From assembly GCA_003142815.1 (NCBI GenBank), contig PLNP01000011.1, positions 31,160-79,821 of the forward strand: a stretch of DNA of 48,662 nt, given 5' to 3'. Source of the stretch: Rhodanobacteraceae bacterium (lineage in GTDB: Bacteria; Pseudomonadota; Gammaproteobacteria; Xanthomonadales; Rhodanobacteraceae). A model generated the notes under the pieces. That model ran no database searches. It saw nothing but the letters and a program-made list of their open reading frames with translations, and was not told where the DNA came from. Both the position numbers and the translations under genes were made by a program. Positions 17,914 through 26,623 of the stretch are shown in pieces (position 1 is the stretch's first letter; every line of letters begins with the position of its first letter).

Positions 17914-18171
17914 TCAGCCGCCGAGCTTGCTGACCAGATCGATGTACTTCTGCATCGCGTCTTCGCTCCTGGTGCCCTTGAGCTTGGCCCACGCCTCGTA
18001 TTTCGCGGTGCCAACGAAATCGAAAAAGCCAGGCTTTGGTCCAGCGACATCGCCGTCGGAACCCTGCTTGTAGAGCGCGTAGAGTTTCAACAGGGTGTCG
18101 TTGTCGGGGCGCTCGGGAAGTTTCTTGACGTCTTCCGCAGCTTTTTCGAAGCGGGTACTGATGTCGGACAT
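17914..18171 (-). CDS. Acyl-CoA-binding protein
   Basis: Cytoplasmic four-helix protein of 85 residues that binds medium- and long-chain acyl-CoA esters. Family motifs: FEKAAEDVKKLPERP, LLKLYALYKQGSDGDV, then KPGFFDFVGTAKYEAWAKLKG. The YALYKQ and KYEAW positions contact the CoA moiety. Start ATG at 18171 begins the normal N terminus; an upstream in-frame ATG at 18240 would add a non-conserved leader. Located with phasin and granule genes on the same strand, it may supply or buffer acyl-CoA for polyhydroxyalkanoate or lipid metabolism (inference). Confidence 0.93.
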   Translation of the reverse strand: MSDISTRFEKAAEDVKKLPERPDNDTLLKLYALYKQGSDGDVAGPKPGFFDFVGTAKYEAWAKLKGTRSEDAMQKYIDLVSKLGG

Positions 18172-18305
18172 GGATGCTTTACCGCTCGCTGTGCGCCTTG
18201 CGAATGCCGAGCTTACAGCAGCGTGCCGGAGCATGGTCAATTGGCGCGGCGCCTTGCCGGCCGCGTTCGTCGATGGACTGATGAACGCGGCGGCGCCGGT
18301 CCGGC

Positions 18306-18773
18306 TTACCTTGCCGGACGCTTCGTCTTTTCGGTTTTGGCGGGCGTTGGCTTATCCGCGAGCTTGCGCAGTTCACGCGACAGTTCTTCGACACGCCGCA
18401 TCAACGCCTGCAGCTCTTCCTGGCCGGGAACACCAAGGTGCTCGATCGCACGCGAGACGCGACTTTCGAACACTTTCTCCAGTTTGTCCCAGGTTTGCAG
18501 GGTGCGCTCGCGGACGTTGTCGACTGCGCTTTCCACGTTGCCGCGCAGTTCCCTGGCGCTCGCTTCGGTGTGCTGGCGCGTCTTCGCGTCGAGCGCAGCG
18601 CCTTCCTTGACCAGCGCCTCGAACCATTTGCCGCCTTCCTCGTGTGCCTTGGCGAACGCGCCAAGACCGGCGAGCCAGATCTGGTGCGCCGAATCCATCA
18701 CGTTCTCGCTGGCCGCACGTGCCGCGTTCACTGCATCCTGTGGGTTGCCGCGTTTGGGTTGTGGCTTTGTCAT
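18306..18773 (-). CDS. Phasin family / PHA granule-associated protein
   Basis: Protein of 155 residues of the PhaF/PhaI-like phasin group that coats polyhydroxyalkanoate granules. The core QIWLAGLGAFAKAHEEGGKW followed by FEALVKEGAALDAKTR is the strongest signature; amphipathic helices continue to about residue 140, and a short Pro/Lys-rich tail (KPTPAKTEKTKRPAR) ends the protein, resembling a truncated PhaF basic tail. Two starts are possible, 18779 and 18773; the second has AGAGG at better spacing. No PHA synthase is in the window. Confidence 0.9.
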   Translation of the reverse strand: MTKPQPKRGNPQDAVNAARAASENVMDSAHQIWLAGLGAFAKAHEEGGKWFEALVKEGAALDAKTRQHTEASARELRGNVESAVDNVRERTLQTWDKLEKVFESRVSRAIEHLGVPGQEELQALMRRVEELSRELRKLADKPTPAKTEKTKRPAR

Positions 18774-18878
18774 CGTCATATCCTCTGGTGAGAGAGCGCG
18801 GCTATCGCCGCGTTGCAAGTGACTTTCGTGACCCGCACTAAATATCGACCCCATTCCTTGCGTGAGCGATCGCGTCGA

Positions 18879-19154
18879 CTACGCAATGTGTTCGTCGAGT
18901 TGGCGCTCGATTTCGCGCTCGATGAGCGGTTTCATCGCACCCATCAGGAAACCGAGCTCGACACGCACGTGCACGTCGTTGCGCGCGACCGTGATGCGTC
19001 CCTTGACGCCGCTGCGATCGAAATGGAGCTGGTCACCGCTCCAGTGATGGTCGACGCCGTATTGCTTCGCGATAGCTTTCGCGACGTGTTCAACGGCGGC
19101 CTTGGTGGATGTCATGCTGCCCGCGTGCGGGCGGCGAATGTCGATGACGGGCAT
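18879..19154 (-). CDS. Polyhydroxyalkanoic acid system family protein
   Basis: Protein of 91 residues matching the small PHA-granule region family (PHA_gran_rgn): MPVIDIRRPHAGSMTSTKAA, then VEHVAKAIAKQYGVDHHWSG and the tail GRITVARNDVHVRVELGFLM. Soluble, function not established; encoded near phasins in many proteobacteria, as here. Start ATG 19154 gives the family's standard N terminus; the frame is open further upstream, but that part resembles non-coding sequence. About 105 bases separate it from the phasin gene. Confidence 0.85.
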   Translation of the reverse strand: MPVIDIRRPHAGSMTSTKAAVEHVAKAIAKQYGVDHHWSGDQLHFDRSGVKGRITVARNDVHVRVELGFLMGAMKPLIEREIERQLDEHIA

Positions 19155-19285
19155 GGTGATCGTGATCCAACGCTGGAATGTTCCCATGATGCCCCAGCTC
19201 GGGGGCGCTGTGGGCCAGGCGGATAGGGCGAAGATCGTAGCGGACGCTATGATAAAGTGCACGATCGCCAAACGAATTCAATGTG

Positions 19286-20101
19286 ATGCGACTCAGCTTT
19301 GCCAATGGCGAACACGCCGATGTGGTTGTGGGCGACGGCGCCACCAGTCTCGGCACAGCGGAAGGCAATACGCTCGTGCTGTCGAGCAGGGATGTCGCTC
19401 CGTGGCATGCGCGCGTGACCGTCGATCGCCGCGGTGGCGTCCTCGAGGTGCTCGATCCGAGCGCACGCACGCATGTGAATGCGCGTCCCGTGCGTGAGAA
19501 AGCGTTGCTTCGCTGCGGTGACGTGCTGTGCCTCGGCAAGGTCATGATCACCCTCAAGGTCGATCATGATGAGCTGATCGAGACATCGTTGCCGGCCATA
19601 TCAACGACCTTGCCGCCTCCTGTGCAGCCGCCGCGTGTCGTTCTGCGAGGCGTGTCCGGCAGCCACTTCGGCAAAACGATCGCGGTCAATCCGCGGCTCG
19701 TGATCGGACGCGATCCGGAATGCGACCTAGTTGTCGACGAAGCGCGGATGGCGCCGCGTCATGCCGTGCTCGAAAATGTTGGCGACGCGATTTACCTGCG
19801 TGACCTCGCAGCGACGAACGCAACGAGCGTGAACGGCGTGGGCACGAGAAACGCGATCGTCTATGCCGGTGACCAGCTCGCATTCGAGCGCAGTCATTTC
19901 ATCGTGGAAGCGCCGGGATTGCCATTGCGTGGCGAAGACACCACCGCTGCCGCGCAAGCCATCACCGAGGCACACGATGCGGTTCCAGCCGACGGCGAGG
20001 CGGCGCAATCGCGGCACCCCCAAGGCGCGACCTGGTGGCTGATCGGCGTCGCTGCGCTGATCGCGCTCGGTCTGGTGCTGCTGATCCAGCACGGCATCTG
20101 A
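19286..20101 (+). CDS. Tail-anchored protein with two FHA-like domains
   Basis: Protein of 271 residues. An N-terminal FHA-like domain (about 1-95) keeps the beta-sandwich layout (GNTLVLSSRDVAPWHARVTV, LEVLDPSARTHVNARPV) but lacks the GR pair that FHA domains use to bind phosphothreonine (here LGTAEGN). A second domain (about 115-200) has LVIGRDPECDLVV, APRHAVLEN and NATSVNGVG, a good FHA motif apart from Ala in place of the usual Ser. A single C-terminal membrane helix (WWLIGVAALIALGLVLLIQ, about 250-268) places the FHA part in the cytoplasm. No kinase or phosphatase is nearby, so the phospho-partner is unknown. ATG 19286 is preferred; GTG 19283 is immediately before it. Confidence 0.85.
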   Translation: MRLSFANGEHADVVVGDGATSLGTAEGNTLVLSSRDVAPWHARVTVDRRGGVLEVLDPSARTHVNARPVREKALLRCGDVLCLGKVMITLKVDHDELIETSLPAISTTLPPPVQPPRVVLRGVSGSHFGKTIAVNPRLVIGRDPECDLVVDEARMAPRHAVLENVGDAIYLRDLAATNATSVNGVGTRNAIVYAGDQLAFERSHFIVEAPGLPLRGEDTTAAAQAITEAHDAVPADGEAAQSRHPQGATWWLIGVAALIALGLVLLIQHGI

Positions 20102-20174
20102 AAACAATCCGAGCGATTGCGTTACAACGATGGCACTGATTGCGGGAGTGCTGCAAGCGCGATCCCGCGCGTCC

Positions 20175-20834
20175 TCAGGCAGCTTTCGCGTTGACCGCAG
20201 CGCGTGCAGGCGACGAGCGGCGCGAAGTGTGCCAGCGCTTCAGCCACCCCGGCACGCGCAACGCGAGCAGCCCGATCAGGATCGTTAGATAGATCAACGG
20301 TTCGCGCACCGCGATCTTGTTGCCGGATTTGACCTGCCACATGAAGTGCAGCACGCCGCAGATCCCGATCAGATAAACCAATCGGTGCAGGCGCAGCCAG
20401 TTGCCGCCGAGCCGGCGGATCATGCCTTTGGTCGATGTGATCGCTAGCGGAACCATCATGAGCCACGCAGCGAATCCGACCGTGATGAAAGGCTTCTTCG
20501 CGATTTCCGCAAAGATCTGCGACCAGAAGCCGCCGAGGTCGATGACTAGATAGATCGTCAAATGCGTGCTCGCGTAGAAGAATGCGAACAGGCCGAGCAT
20601 GCGCCGGTAGCGGGACAGCCAGTGCCATTTCGTGAGCAGGCGCAGCGGCGTTACACCAAGCGTCGCGAGCAGGATGCGCAAGGTCCAGTCGCCACTGCGG
20701 TGTTCGAGTTGGGCGACCGGGTCGGTACCGAGCTGGCTGTGCAGCGTGTCCCAGACCAACCATGCAAGCGGAAGCAGGCAGAGCGCGAACACAAACGGCT
20801 TGCTCGCCGCGATGCGGTCAAAGCGATGCGGCAC
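20175..20834 (-). CDS. msrQ: MsrQ, haem-binding membrane subunit of methionine sulfoxide reductase
   Basis: Inner-membrane protein of 219 residues of the ferric reductase-like (YedZ) family; passes electrons from the respiratory chain to MsrP. About six membrane helices are visible; conserved haem-ligand histidines lie in FFYASTHLTIY, RLHRLVYLIG and GVLHFMWQ. Basic RRSSPARAA tail in the cytoplasm. The GTG start at 20834 shares one base with the TAG stop of msrP (TAGTG), so translation is coupled. Normal length for the family. Confidence 0.94.
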   Translation of the reverse strand: MPHRFDRIAASKPFVFALCLLPLAWLVWDTLHSQLGTDPVAQLEHRSGDWTLRILLATLGVTPLRLLTKWHWLSRYRRMLGLFAFFYASTHLTIYLVIDLGGFWSQIFAEIAKKPFITVGFAAWLMMVPLAITSTKGMIRRLGGNWLRLHRLVYLIGICGVLHFMWQVKSGNKIAVREPLIYLTILIGLLALRVPGWLKRWHTSRRSSPARAAVNAKAA

Positions 20835-21820
20835 TAGAAATACTTCCTGAGATCCATTCCCGAATACAGCGTCGCGACTTGATCCGCGTAGCCATTGAAC
20901 GGCAGCGTCGCGACACGGTTGCCGAGCAGGCTGAAGCCGCTGCCGGCGATGCGCCGTTCGGTGGACTGGCTCCAGCGCGGATGGTCGATGGCGGGATTGA
21001 CGTTCGAATAGAACCCGTACTCGCGCGGCGCCGACTCGTTCCACGCGGTGCGCGGCTGCTGGTCGGTGAATTCGATGCGCACGATCGATTTGATGCCCTT
21101 GAAACCGTATTTCCACGGCACGACCAAGCGCAGTGGCGCGCCGTTCTGGTTCGGCAGCGCGCGGCCGTACAAGCCGACGGTGAGCAGGGTCAGCGGATGC
21201 ATCGCCTCATCGATGCGCAGGCCTTCGCGGTACGGCCAGTCGAGCACCCCGTAGGCAAGCCCCGGCATCTCGCTCGGCCGTTCGACCGTCGTGAATGCAA
21301 CATATTTTGCTGCCGCCGTGGGCTTGAAACGCTTCAATACATCACCGAGCGGAATGCCGACCCACGGAAGCACCATCGACCACGCCTCGACGCAGCGCAT
21401 GCGGTAGATGCGCTCTTCCAGCGGATGCGGCTTCAGGAAATCCTCAAGCGCGAACTTGCCGGTGACTTCGGCGTGCCCGGCGATTTCGACCATCCATGGC
21501 TTCGGCTGGAATCGTCCGGAATTGCGTGCCGGATCGGCCTTGTCGGTGCCGAATTCGTAGTAGTTGTTGTAGTGGGTCGCGTCCTGGTAGCTGGTCTGCG
21601 GCTCGGTCGTGCCGAATTGCCCGCGCCTGGCGATCTTGAGTTCCGGTCGAGGCGTCGGCTCGGATGCCGGCGACGCGCTGGCATCGGCGTCGGAGTGGCG
21701 CCCGCAGCCGACCAGCAGCGCGGGCGCTGCGAGCGCGAAGCCCTTCAGCAATTCGCGGCGACCGCGATAGACGGTTTCCGGGGTGATCTCGGACGGCGGG
21801 ATGTCTGCGGATTTGCGCAT
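20834..21820 (-). CDS. msrP: MsrP, periplasmic molybdoenzyme methionine sulfoxide reductase
   Basis: Catalytic subunit (YedY) that reduces methionine sulfoxide in exported proteins. 328 residues with a twin-arginine signal (RGRRELLKG, Arg21-Arg22) for folded export with Mo-pterin. The oxidoreductase Mo-binding domain shows NNYYEFG, KPWMVEI, then [19 protein letters not shown], where the Cys is the molybdenum ligand. An unusual point is LLVGC at residues 35-39, a good lipobox directly after the Tat hydrophobic segment, followed by an A/S/P/E linker, so this MsrP may be lipid-anchored. Start ATG 21820 gives the standard Tat N terminus. Divergent from serC, co-transcribed with msrQ. Confidence 0.95.
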   Translation of the reverse strand: MRKSADIPPSEITPETVYRGRRELLKGFALAAPALLVGCGRHSDADASASPASEPTPRPELKIARRGQFGTTEPQTSYQDATHYNNYYEFGTDKADPARNSGRFQPKPWMVEIAGHAEVTGKFALEDFLKPHPLEERIYRMRCVEAWSMVLPWVGIPLGDVLKRFKPTAAAKYVAFTTVERPSEMPGLAYGVLDWPYREGLRIDEAMHPLTLLTVGLYGRALPNQNGAPLRLVVPWKYGFKGIKSIVRIEFTDQQPRTAWNESAPREYGFYSNVNPAIDHPRWSQSTERRIAGSGFSLLGNRVATLPFNGYADQVATLYSGMDLRKYF

Positions 21821-21961
21821 GATCAGGGACTGCCTCGTTGTTGGTCGCAAAGACCGGTGCCGCGCCGAAAACCTTGCGCGCGCCGTGGTCCATCATGGAT
21901 CTCTTACGGTGCCAACGCCGTCGCGGCTGCAGTCATTCGCGTTGCGAAGCGCGCCGAACCG

Positions 21962-21989
21962 TTGCCAGCTTGCTGCGGTGCGGCATAAT
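21962..21989 (+). promoter_or_regulatory. Candidate sigma-70 promoter of serC
   Basis: TTGCCA (21962-21967), 16-base spacer, CATAAT (21984-21989). A start site near 21996 would give a leader of about 38 bases before the serC GTG at 22034, which has AGGAG 6 bases upstream. It is in the msrP/serC divergent spacer. Based on consensus match only. Confidence 0.55.
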
Positions 21990-22033
21990 GGTTCCGGAAC
22001 GATCCTTCCGATCGACGTTGCCAGGAGTACTCC

Positions 22034-23116
22034 GTGAGTCGTGCATACAACTTCAGCGCCGGACCCGCCGCGCTTCCCGAAGACGTGTTGCGCCAAGCGC
22101 AAACCGAGCTGCTCGAATGGAACGGCGCGCGCGCCTCGGTGATGGAAATCAGCCATCGCAGCAAGGCCTTCATTGCTCTCGCGGAAGAGTCGGAACGTGA
22201 TCTGCGCGAACTGCTTGACGTGCCCGCGAACTACACGGTGCTGTTCCTGCAGGGTGGTGCAAGCCAGCACTTCGCGCAGATTCCGATGAATTTCGCACGC
22301 CGCGACCAGAGCGTCGACTACGTGCTGACCGGTGACTGGAGCGAGAAGGCCGCGAAGGAGGCGAAGGCGCTCACCAACGTGCGCATCGCGGCGACCGCGG
22401 CTGTAACGAACTACGACCGCATCCCGCCGCGTGAGGAGTGGGACCTCGATCCCGGCGCGGCCTACGTCCACATTGCGGCCAACGAGACGATCCGCGGCGT
22501 CGAGTTCCACGAGGTACCCGATGTCGGCAATGTGCCGCTGATCGGCGACGTGTCGTCGACGATCTTGTCGCGACCGCTCGATGTCTCGAAGTACGCGCTG
22601 CTCTATGCCGGCGCGCAGAAGAACATCGGCCCGTCGGGCCTGGTCGCGGTGATCGTGCGCGAGGATCTGCTCGAACGCTGCCCGAAGGATATTCCGCGGA
22701 TTTTCAACTATGCCGAGCACGCTGCAAAGAACTCGATGCTGAACACGCCCAATACCTGGGGCTGGTATCTGGCTGGCCTCGTGTTCAAGTGGATGAAGGC
22801 GCAAGGCGGGCTTGCGGCGATGGGCGAACGCAATCGTGCGAAAGCGAACTTGCTGTATGGGTATATCGACAACTCGGGCTACTACAGGAACCCAGTCGAG
22901 CGTTCGGTGCGTTCGTGGATGAACGTGCCGTTTACGCTGCCGCGCGCGGAGCTTGACGAGGCGTTCCTCAAGGAATCGAACGCCACGGGTCTGCTTGCAT
23001 TGAAGGGTCATCGCGCGGTCGGCGGCATGCGTGCGTCGATCTACAACGCGATGCCGATCGAGGGTGTGCAGGCGCTGGTCGATTTCATGCGTGATTTTGC
23101 GCAGCGGAACGGGTGA
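22034..23116 (+). CDS. serC: Phosphoserine aminotransferase
   Basis: PLP enzyme of serine synthesis (3-phosphohydroxypyruvate to phosphoserine) and of pyridoxine synthesis; cytoplasmic homodimer of 360 residues, normal length. YNFSAGPAALPEDVL at the N terminus, MEISHRSKAF, FLQGGASQHFAQIPMN, and YAGAQKNIGPSGL with the PLP-binding Lys. C-terminal LKGHRAVGGMRASIYNAMP is the family signature. GTG start with a good AGGAG. First gene of a long amino-acid operon; serA follows after 72 bases and uses the neighbouring step of the pathway. Confidence 0.98.
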   Translation: MSRAYNFSAGPAALPEDVLRQAQTELLEWNGARASVMEISHRSKAFIALAEESERDLRELLDVPANYTVLFLQGGASQHFAQIPMNFARRDQSVDYVLTGDWSEKAAKEAKALTNVRIAATAAVTNYDRIPPREEWDLDPGAAYVHIAANETIRGVEFHEVPDVGNVPLIGDVSSTILSRPLDVSKYALLYAGAQKNIGPSGLVAVIVREDLLERCPKDIPRIFNYAEHAAKNSMLNTPNTWGWYLAGLVFKWMKAQGGLAAMGERNRAKANLLYGYIDNSGYYRNPVERSVRSWMNVPFTLPRAELDEAFLKESNATGLLALKGHRAVGGMRASIYNAMPIEGVQALVDFMRDFAQRNG

Positions 23117-23188
23117 GCAACCGCCCCTTTCGCCGGAACGACGGATGAGTGAAAACCACCGCGCTGACTATTTTCGGGACAAATATTG

Positions 23189-24355
23189 ATGTTCAAGATC
23201 CAGACTCTCAACAACATCTCGCGCAACGGCCTCGATCGGCTGCCGGCGACGCTGTACAGCACCGCCAATGAGATCGCCGAGCCGGATGCGGTGCTGGTGC
23301 GCTCGGCGGACATGCACAAGGCACTGATCGCGGCCAGCGTGAAGGCGGTCGCGCGTGCCGGTGCCGGAGTCAACAACATCCCGGTCGAGACACTTTCCGC
23401 ACGCGGCGTGCCAGTGTTCAACGCACCGGGCGCGAACGCCAACGCGGTCAAGGAACTCGTCGTCGCCGGCATGCTGATCGCGGCGCGCAACATTGCCGAT
23501 GCGCTGGCCTTCGTGCGTGATCTCAAGGCCGGCGAAGATCTGCATCACCGCGTCGAGGCCGAGAAAACGCGCTTCGTCGGTTCGGAACTTTCCGGCAAGA
23601 CGCTCGGCGTGGTCGGACTTGGCGCGATCGGCGTCAAGGTCGCGAATGCGGCCTACGCGCTCGGCATGCGCGTAGTCGGTTTCGATCCACACATGACCGT
23701 CGATGGCGCCTGGCAGCTGTCGTCGGAAGTCGCCAAGGCCCGCTCGCTCAACGAGCTGTTCGCCGCGTCCGACTATCTGACCTTCCACGTGCCGCTCAAC
23801 GACAAGACCAAGGGTGTCTTCGGCGCGCAGGCGCTCGAACTCGTGCGGCCCGGCCTTGTGCTGCTGAATTTCGCGCGTGAGGGCATCGTCGATGCGGGCG
23901 CGCTGCGGCGCGGTCTCGCCGAGGGCCGCATCGGCCGCTACGTGTCGGACTTCCCGGACGCCGACCTGCTCGGCGATCCGCGCGTGATTGCGCTGCCACA
24001 CCTCGGCGCGTCGACCGGCGAGGCCGAGGAGAATTGCGCGGTCATGGTCGTCGACCAGCTGCGCGACTTCCTCGAGCATGGCAATGTGAGGAATTCCGTG
24101 AACTTCCCGGAGACGCGCATGGCACGCGCCGGCAACGCACGCATCTGCATCGCGAACAGCAACCGACCAAACATGATCGGCCAGCTTTCGCACGTGCTCG
24201 GCGGGGCCGGCGTCAATATCGCGCAGATGCTCAACACGTCGCGCGGCGAGCTTGCCTACAGCCTGATCGATGCCGACTCACCGGTGCCGGATACACTCGC
24301 GGCCGAGATCGCGGCAATTGATGGCATTCTTTCAGTGCGCGTGATCGGGGACTGA
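23189..24355 (+). CDS. serA: D-3-phosphoglycerate dehydrogenase with ACT domain
   Basis: Catalyses the first step of serine synthesis, supplying the substrate of SerC. 388 residues, the short ACT-containing type: substrate-binding domain, NAD Rossmann segment GVVGLGAIGVKVANAAYALG, catalytic Arg/Glu/His region (NFAREGIVDAGAL, LPHLGASTGEAEENCA), and a C-terminal ACT domain (NRPNMIGQLSHVLGGAGVNI) where serine would bind for feedback inhibition. ATG 23189 is preferred to the TTG just before it. Only 4 bases separate it from pheA. In many Xanthomonadales serC is followed directly by pheA, so serA here is an insertion relative to that order, or the local norm of this lineage. Confidence 0.96.
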   Translation: MFKIQTLNNISRNGLDRLPATLYSTANEIAEPDAVLVRSADMHKALIAASVKAVARAGAGVNNIPVETLSARGVPVFNAPGANANAVKELVVAGMLIAARNIADALAFVRDLKAGEDLHHRVEAEKTRFVGSELSGKTLGVVGLGAIGVKVANAAYALGMRVVGFDPHMTVDGAWQLSSEVAKARSLNELFAASDYLTFHVPLNDKTKGVFGAQALELVRPGLVLLNFAREGIVDAGALRRGLAEGRIGRYVSDFPDADLLGDPRVIALPHLGASTGEAEENCAVMVVDQLRDFLEHGNVRNSVNFPETRMARAGNARICIANSNRPNMIGQLSHVLGGAGVNIAQMLNTSRGELAYSLIDADSPVPDTLAAEIAAIDGILSVRVIGD

Positions 24356-24359
24356 TGCG

Positions 24360-25469
24360 ATGACCGACAAGATGGATTCGAATAGGCCGACACCGAACCT
24401 TGCCGAGGTGCGCGCGCGCATCGATGGCATCGATCGCCACATCCAGGCCCTGATCGCCGAGCGCGCGAACTTCGCGCACCAGGTCGGCAAGGCCAAGGGC
24501 AAGCTCGTCGCCGCGGTCGACTACTACCGGCCCGAGCGCGAGGCGCAGGTGCTGCGCATGGTCGTCGACCGCAACGAGGGGCCGCTCAGCGACGAACTTC
24601 TCGTGCATGTGTTCCGCGAGATCATGTCGGCCTGCCTCGCCCAGCAGGAGCCGCTGAAGATCGGCTACCTCGGTCCGGAAGGTACGTTCAACCAGCAGGC
24701 GGTGCTGAAGCACTTCGGCCGCTCCGTGCATGGCCTGCCGATGGCCAGCATCGAGGAAGTATTTCAGGAGGTCGAGAACGGAAACGCGGATTTCGGCGTG
24801 GTGCCGGTCGAGAACTCGAGGGAGGGCACGATCCAGATCACGCTCGACATGTTCCTGACCTCGAACCTCAAGGTGTGTGGCGAAGTCGAGCTGCGCGTGC
24901 ACCAATACCTTTTGTCGCGCAGCGGGCGCATCGAGGATATCGAGCGCATCTACTCGCATCCGCAGTCGTTCGCGCAGACGCAGGCTTGGCTGCGCGGCAA
25001 CCTGCCGAAGGTCGAGAAGGTTCCGGTATCGAGCAACGCCGAGGGGGCGCGCCGCGCGCGCAATGCGGATGACGCAGCCGCAATCGCGGGCGAGTCCGCC
25101 GGACACGTGTACGGCCTCAAGAAGGTCATCATGGGTTCTATCGAGGACCATGCCGACAACACGACGCGCTTCCTCGTCATCGGCCGGCAGATCTTCCCGC
25201 CGTCTGGCCACGACCGCACCTCGGTGCTGGTCTTCGTCAAGGACCAGCCGGGTGCGCTGTTCAATGTGCTGAGCCCGTTCGCGCGCCACGGCATCAGCAT
25301 GAATCGCATCGAGTCGCGGCCCTCGCACCAGGCGAAGTGGGAATACGGTTTCTTCATCGATCTAGCGGGCCATGTCGACGACGACGGAATGAAGCAGGCG
25401 TTGGCCGAGCTCGACGCGCACGCGGCCGAGATCAAGGTGCTCGGCTCATATCCGGTCGCGGTGCCGTGA
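24360..25469 (+). CDS. pheA: Bifunctional chorismate mutase / prephenate dehydratase (P-protein)
   Basis: Converts chorismate to prephenate and then phenylpyruvate for phenylalanine synthesis. Three domains in 369 residues: an AroQ chorismate mutase (about 12-95, VRARIDGIDRHIQALIAERA, KGKLVAAVDYYRPEREAQVL), a prephenate dehydratase (about 98-280, IGYLGPEGTFNQQAVLKHF, DFGVVPVENSREGTI, THRF equivalent NTTRFLVIG) and a C-terminal ACT domain with the ESRP motif (MNRIESRPSHQAKWEYGFF) for feedback control by phenylalanine. The stop overlaps the hisC start by 4 bases (GTGA). Confidence 0.98.
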   Translation: MTDKMDSNRPTPNLAEVRARIDGIDRHIQALIAERANFAHQVGKAKGKLVAAVDYYRPEREAQVLRMVVDRNEGPLSDELLVHVFREIMSACLAQQEPLKIGYLGPEGTFNQQAVLKHFGRSVHGLPMASIEEVFQEVENGNADFGVVPVENSREGTIQITLDMFLTSNLKVCGEVELRVHQYLLSRSGRIEDIERIYSHPQSFAQTQAWLRGNLPKVEKVPVSSNAEGARRARNADDAAAIAGESAGHVYGLKKVIMGSIEDHADNTTRFLVIGRQIFPPSGHDRTSVLVFVKDQPGALFNVLSPFARHGISMNRIESRPSHQAKWEYGFFIDLAGHVDDDGMKQALAELDAHAAEIKVLGSYPVAVP

Positions 25470-26623
25470 AGCACCTTCCCAAGAAGTCGGAAGGCGCGCG
25501 AGCGCCGGACGGATCGGGAAACTTCGACGCGACGAAACTCGCGAACGCGACTACCGCCGTGCTGCGCGCCTATGATCCTGGCCATCACCTGCCCGCGTTG
25601 CGCGAGCGTTTCGGCACGGCGATCGCCGAACTCGATTCGAACGAGAATCCGCTCGGTCCGAGTCCGCGTGCGCTCGACGCGATGCGCGCGGCGCTGGCCG
25701 AGAGCTTCCGCTATCCCGATCCGCGCGGCGCGGCGCTGAAGACAGCGCTTGCGAAGCATCTCGGCGTCGGTGTCGATAACATCGTGCTCGGCAACGGTTC
25801 GCACGAACTCCTGATGTTGCTCGCGCAATGCTTCGCGGATTCCGCGCATTCGGTAGTCTTTTCGCAATACGGCTTCGTGGTGTTCCCGATCGCGGCCGCG
25901 GCGGCCGGCGCACAGGCGATCTCGGTGCCCGCGCTGCCGCGGAACCACGCGACGGCACCGCTCGGCCATGACCTTGCCGCGATCGCCGCTGCGGTGCGCG
26001 CGGACACGCGGCTCGTCTATCTCGCCAACCCGAATAATCCCACTGGGACCTGGTTCGACGATGCGGCGCTCAATCGCTTCCTGTTGCGCGTGCCGGAGCA
26101 TGTGCTGGTCGTCGTCGACGAGGCGTATCACGAGTACGTCGTTGCAACGGACCTGACCACCGCGCTGAGCCTCGCCGACCGCTATCCGAACCTGGTCGTC
26201 ACGCGCACATTCTCGAAGGTCTACGCGCTGGCCGGGTTGCGCATCGGCTATCTGATCGCGCATCCGAGTGTCGTCGCCGTGCTCGAACGCCTGCGTGCTT
26301 CATTCAACATCAACAGCGTCGCACTCGCCGGAGCGGAAGCTGCGCTCGGCGACCGCGAACATCTCGAACGCGCACGCGCATTCAACACAGGCGAACGTGC
26401 ATGGCTCGCCGATGCGCTTGCAGCGCGCGGCTATGTCAGCCTTCCGTCGCAAACCAATTTCCTGCTGGTCGACCTCGGCCGCGATGCAGCCCAACTCGAA
26501 TATCATCTGTTCGAACGCGGCGTCATCGTGCGCCTGATGGGTGGTTACGGTCTGCCACAGACCTTGCGTATCAGCGTCGGCAACCGGGAAGAAAACTCGC
26601 GATTGCTGGAGGCGCTGCCTTGA
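25466..26623 (+). CDS. hisC: Histidinol-phosphate aminotransferase family
   Basis: Class I/II PLP aminotransferase of 385 residues. DSNENPLGPSPRAL, YPDPRGAALKTALAKHLGV, GNGSHELL, YLANPNNPTGTW and TRTFSKVYALAGLRIGYLI with the PLP Lys are typical HisC motifs. Start GTG at 25466 overlaps the pheA stop. Because it sits between pheA and aroA rather than in a his operon, it may serve mainly as an aromatic aminotransferase, as proposed for the hisC2 genes of such clusters; the sequence does not decide this. tyrA, often the next gene in this cluster, is absent. Its stop overlaps the aroA start (TTGA). Confidence 0.93.
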   Translation: MKHLPKKSEGARAPDGSGNFDATKLANATTAVLRAYDPGHHLPALRERFGTAIAELDSNENPLGPSPRALDAMRAALAESFRYPDPRGAALKTALAKHLGVGVDNIVLGNGSHELLMLLAQCFADSAHSVVFSQYGFVVFPIAAAAAGAQAISVPALPRNHATAPLGHDLAAIAAAVRADTRLVYLANPNNPTGTWFDDAALNRFLLRVPEHVLVVVDEAYHEYVVATDLTTALSLADRYPNLVVTRTFSKVYALAGLRIGYLIAHPSVVAVLERLRASFNINSVALAGAEAALGDREHLERARAFNTGERAWLADALAARGYVSLPSQTNFLLVDLGRDAAQLEYHLFERGVIVRLMGGYGLPQTLRISVGNREENSRLLEALP

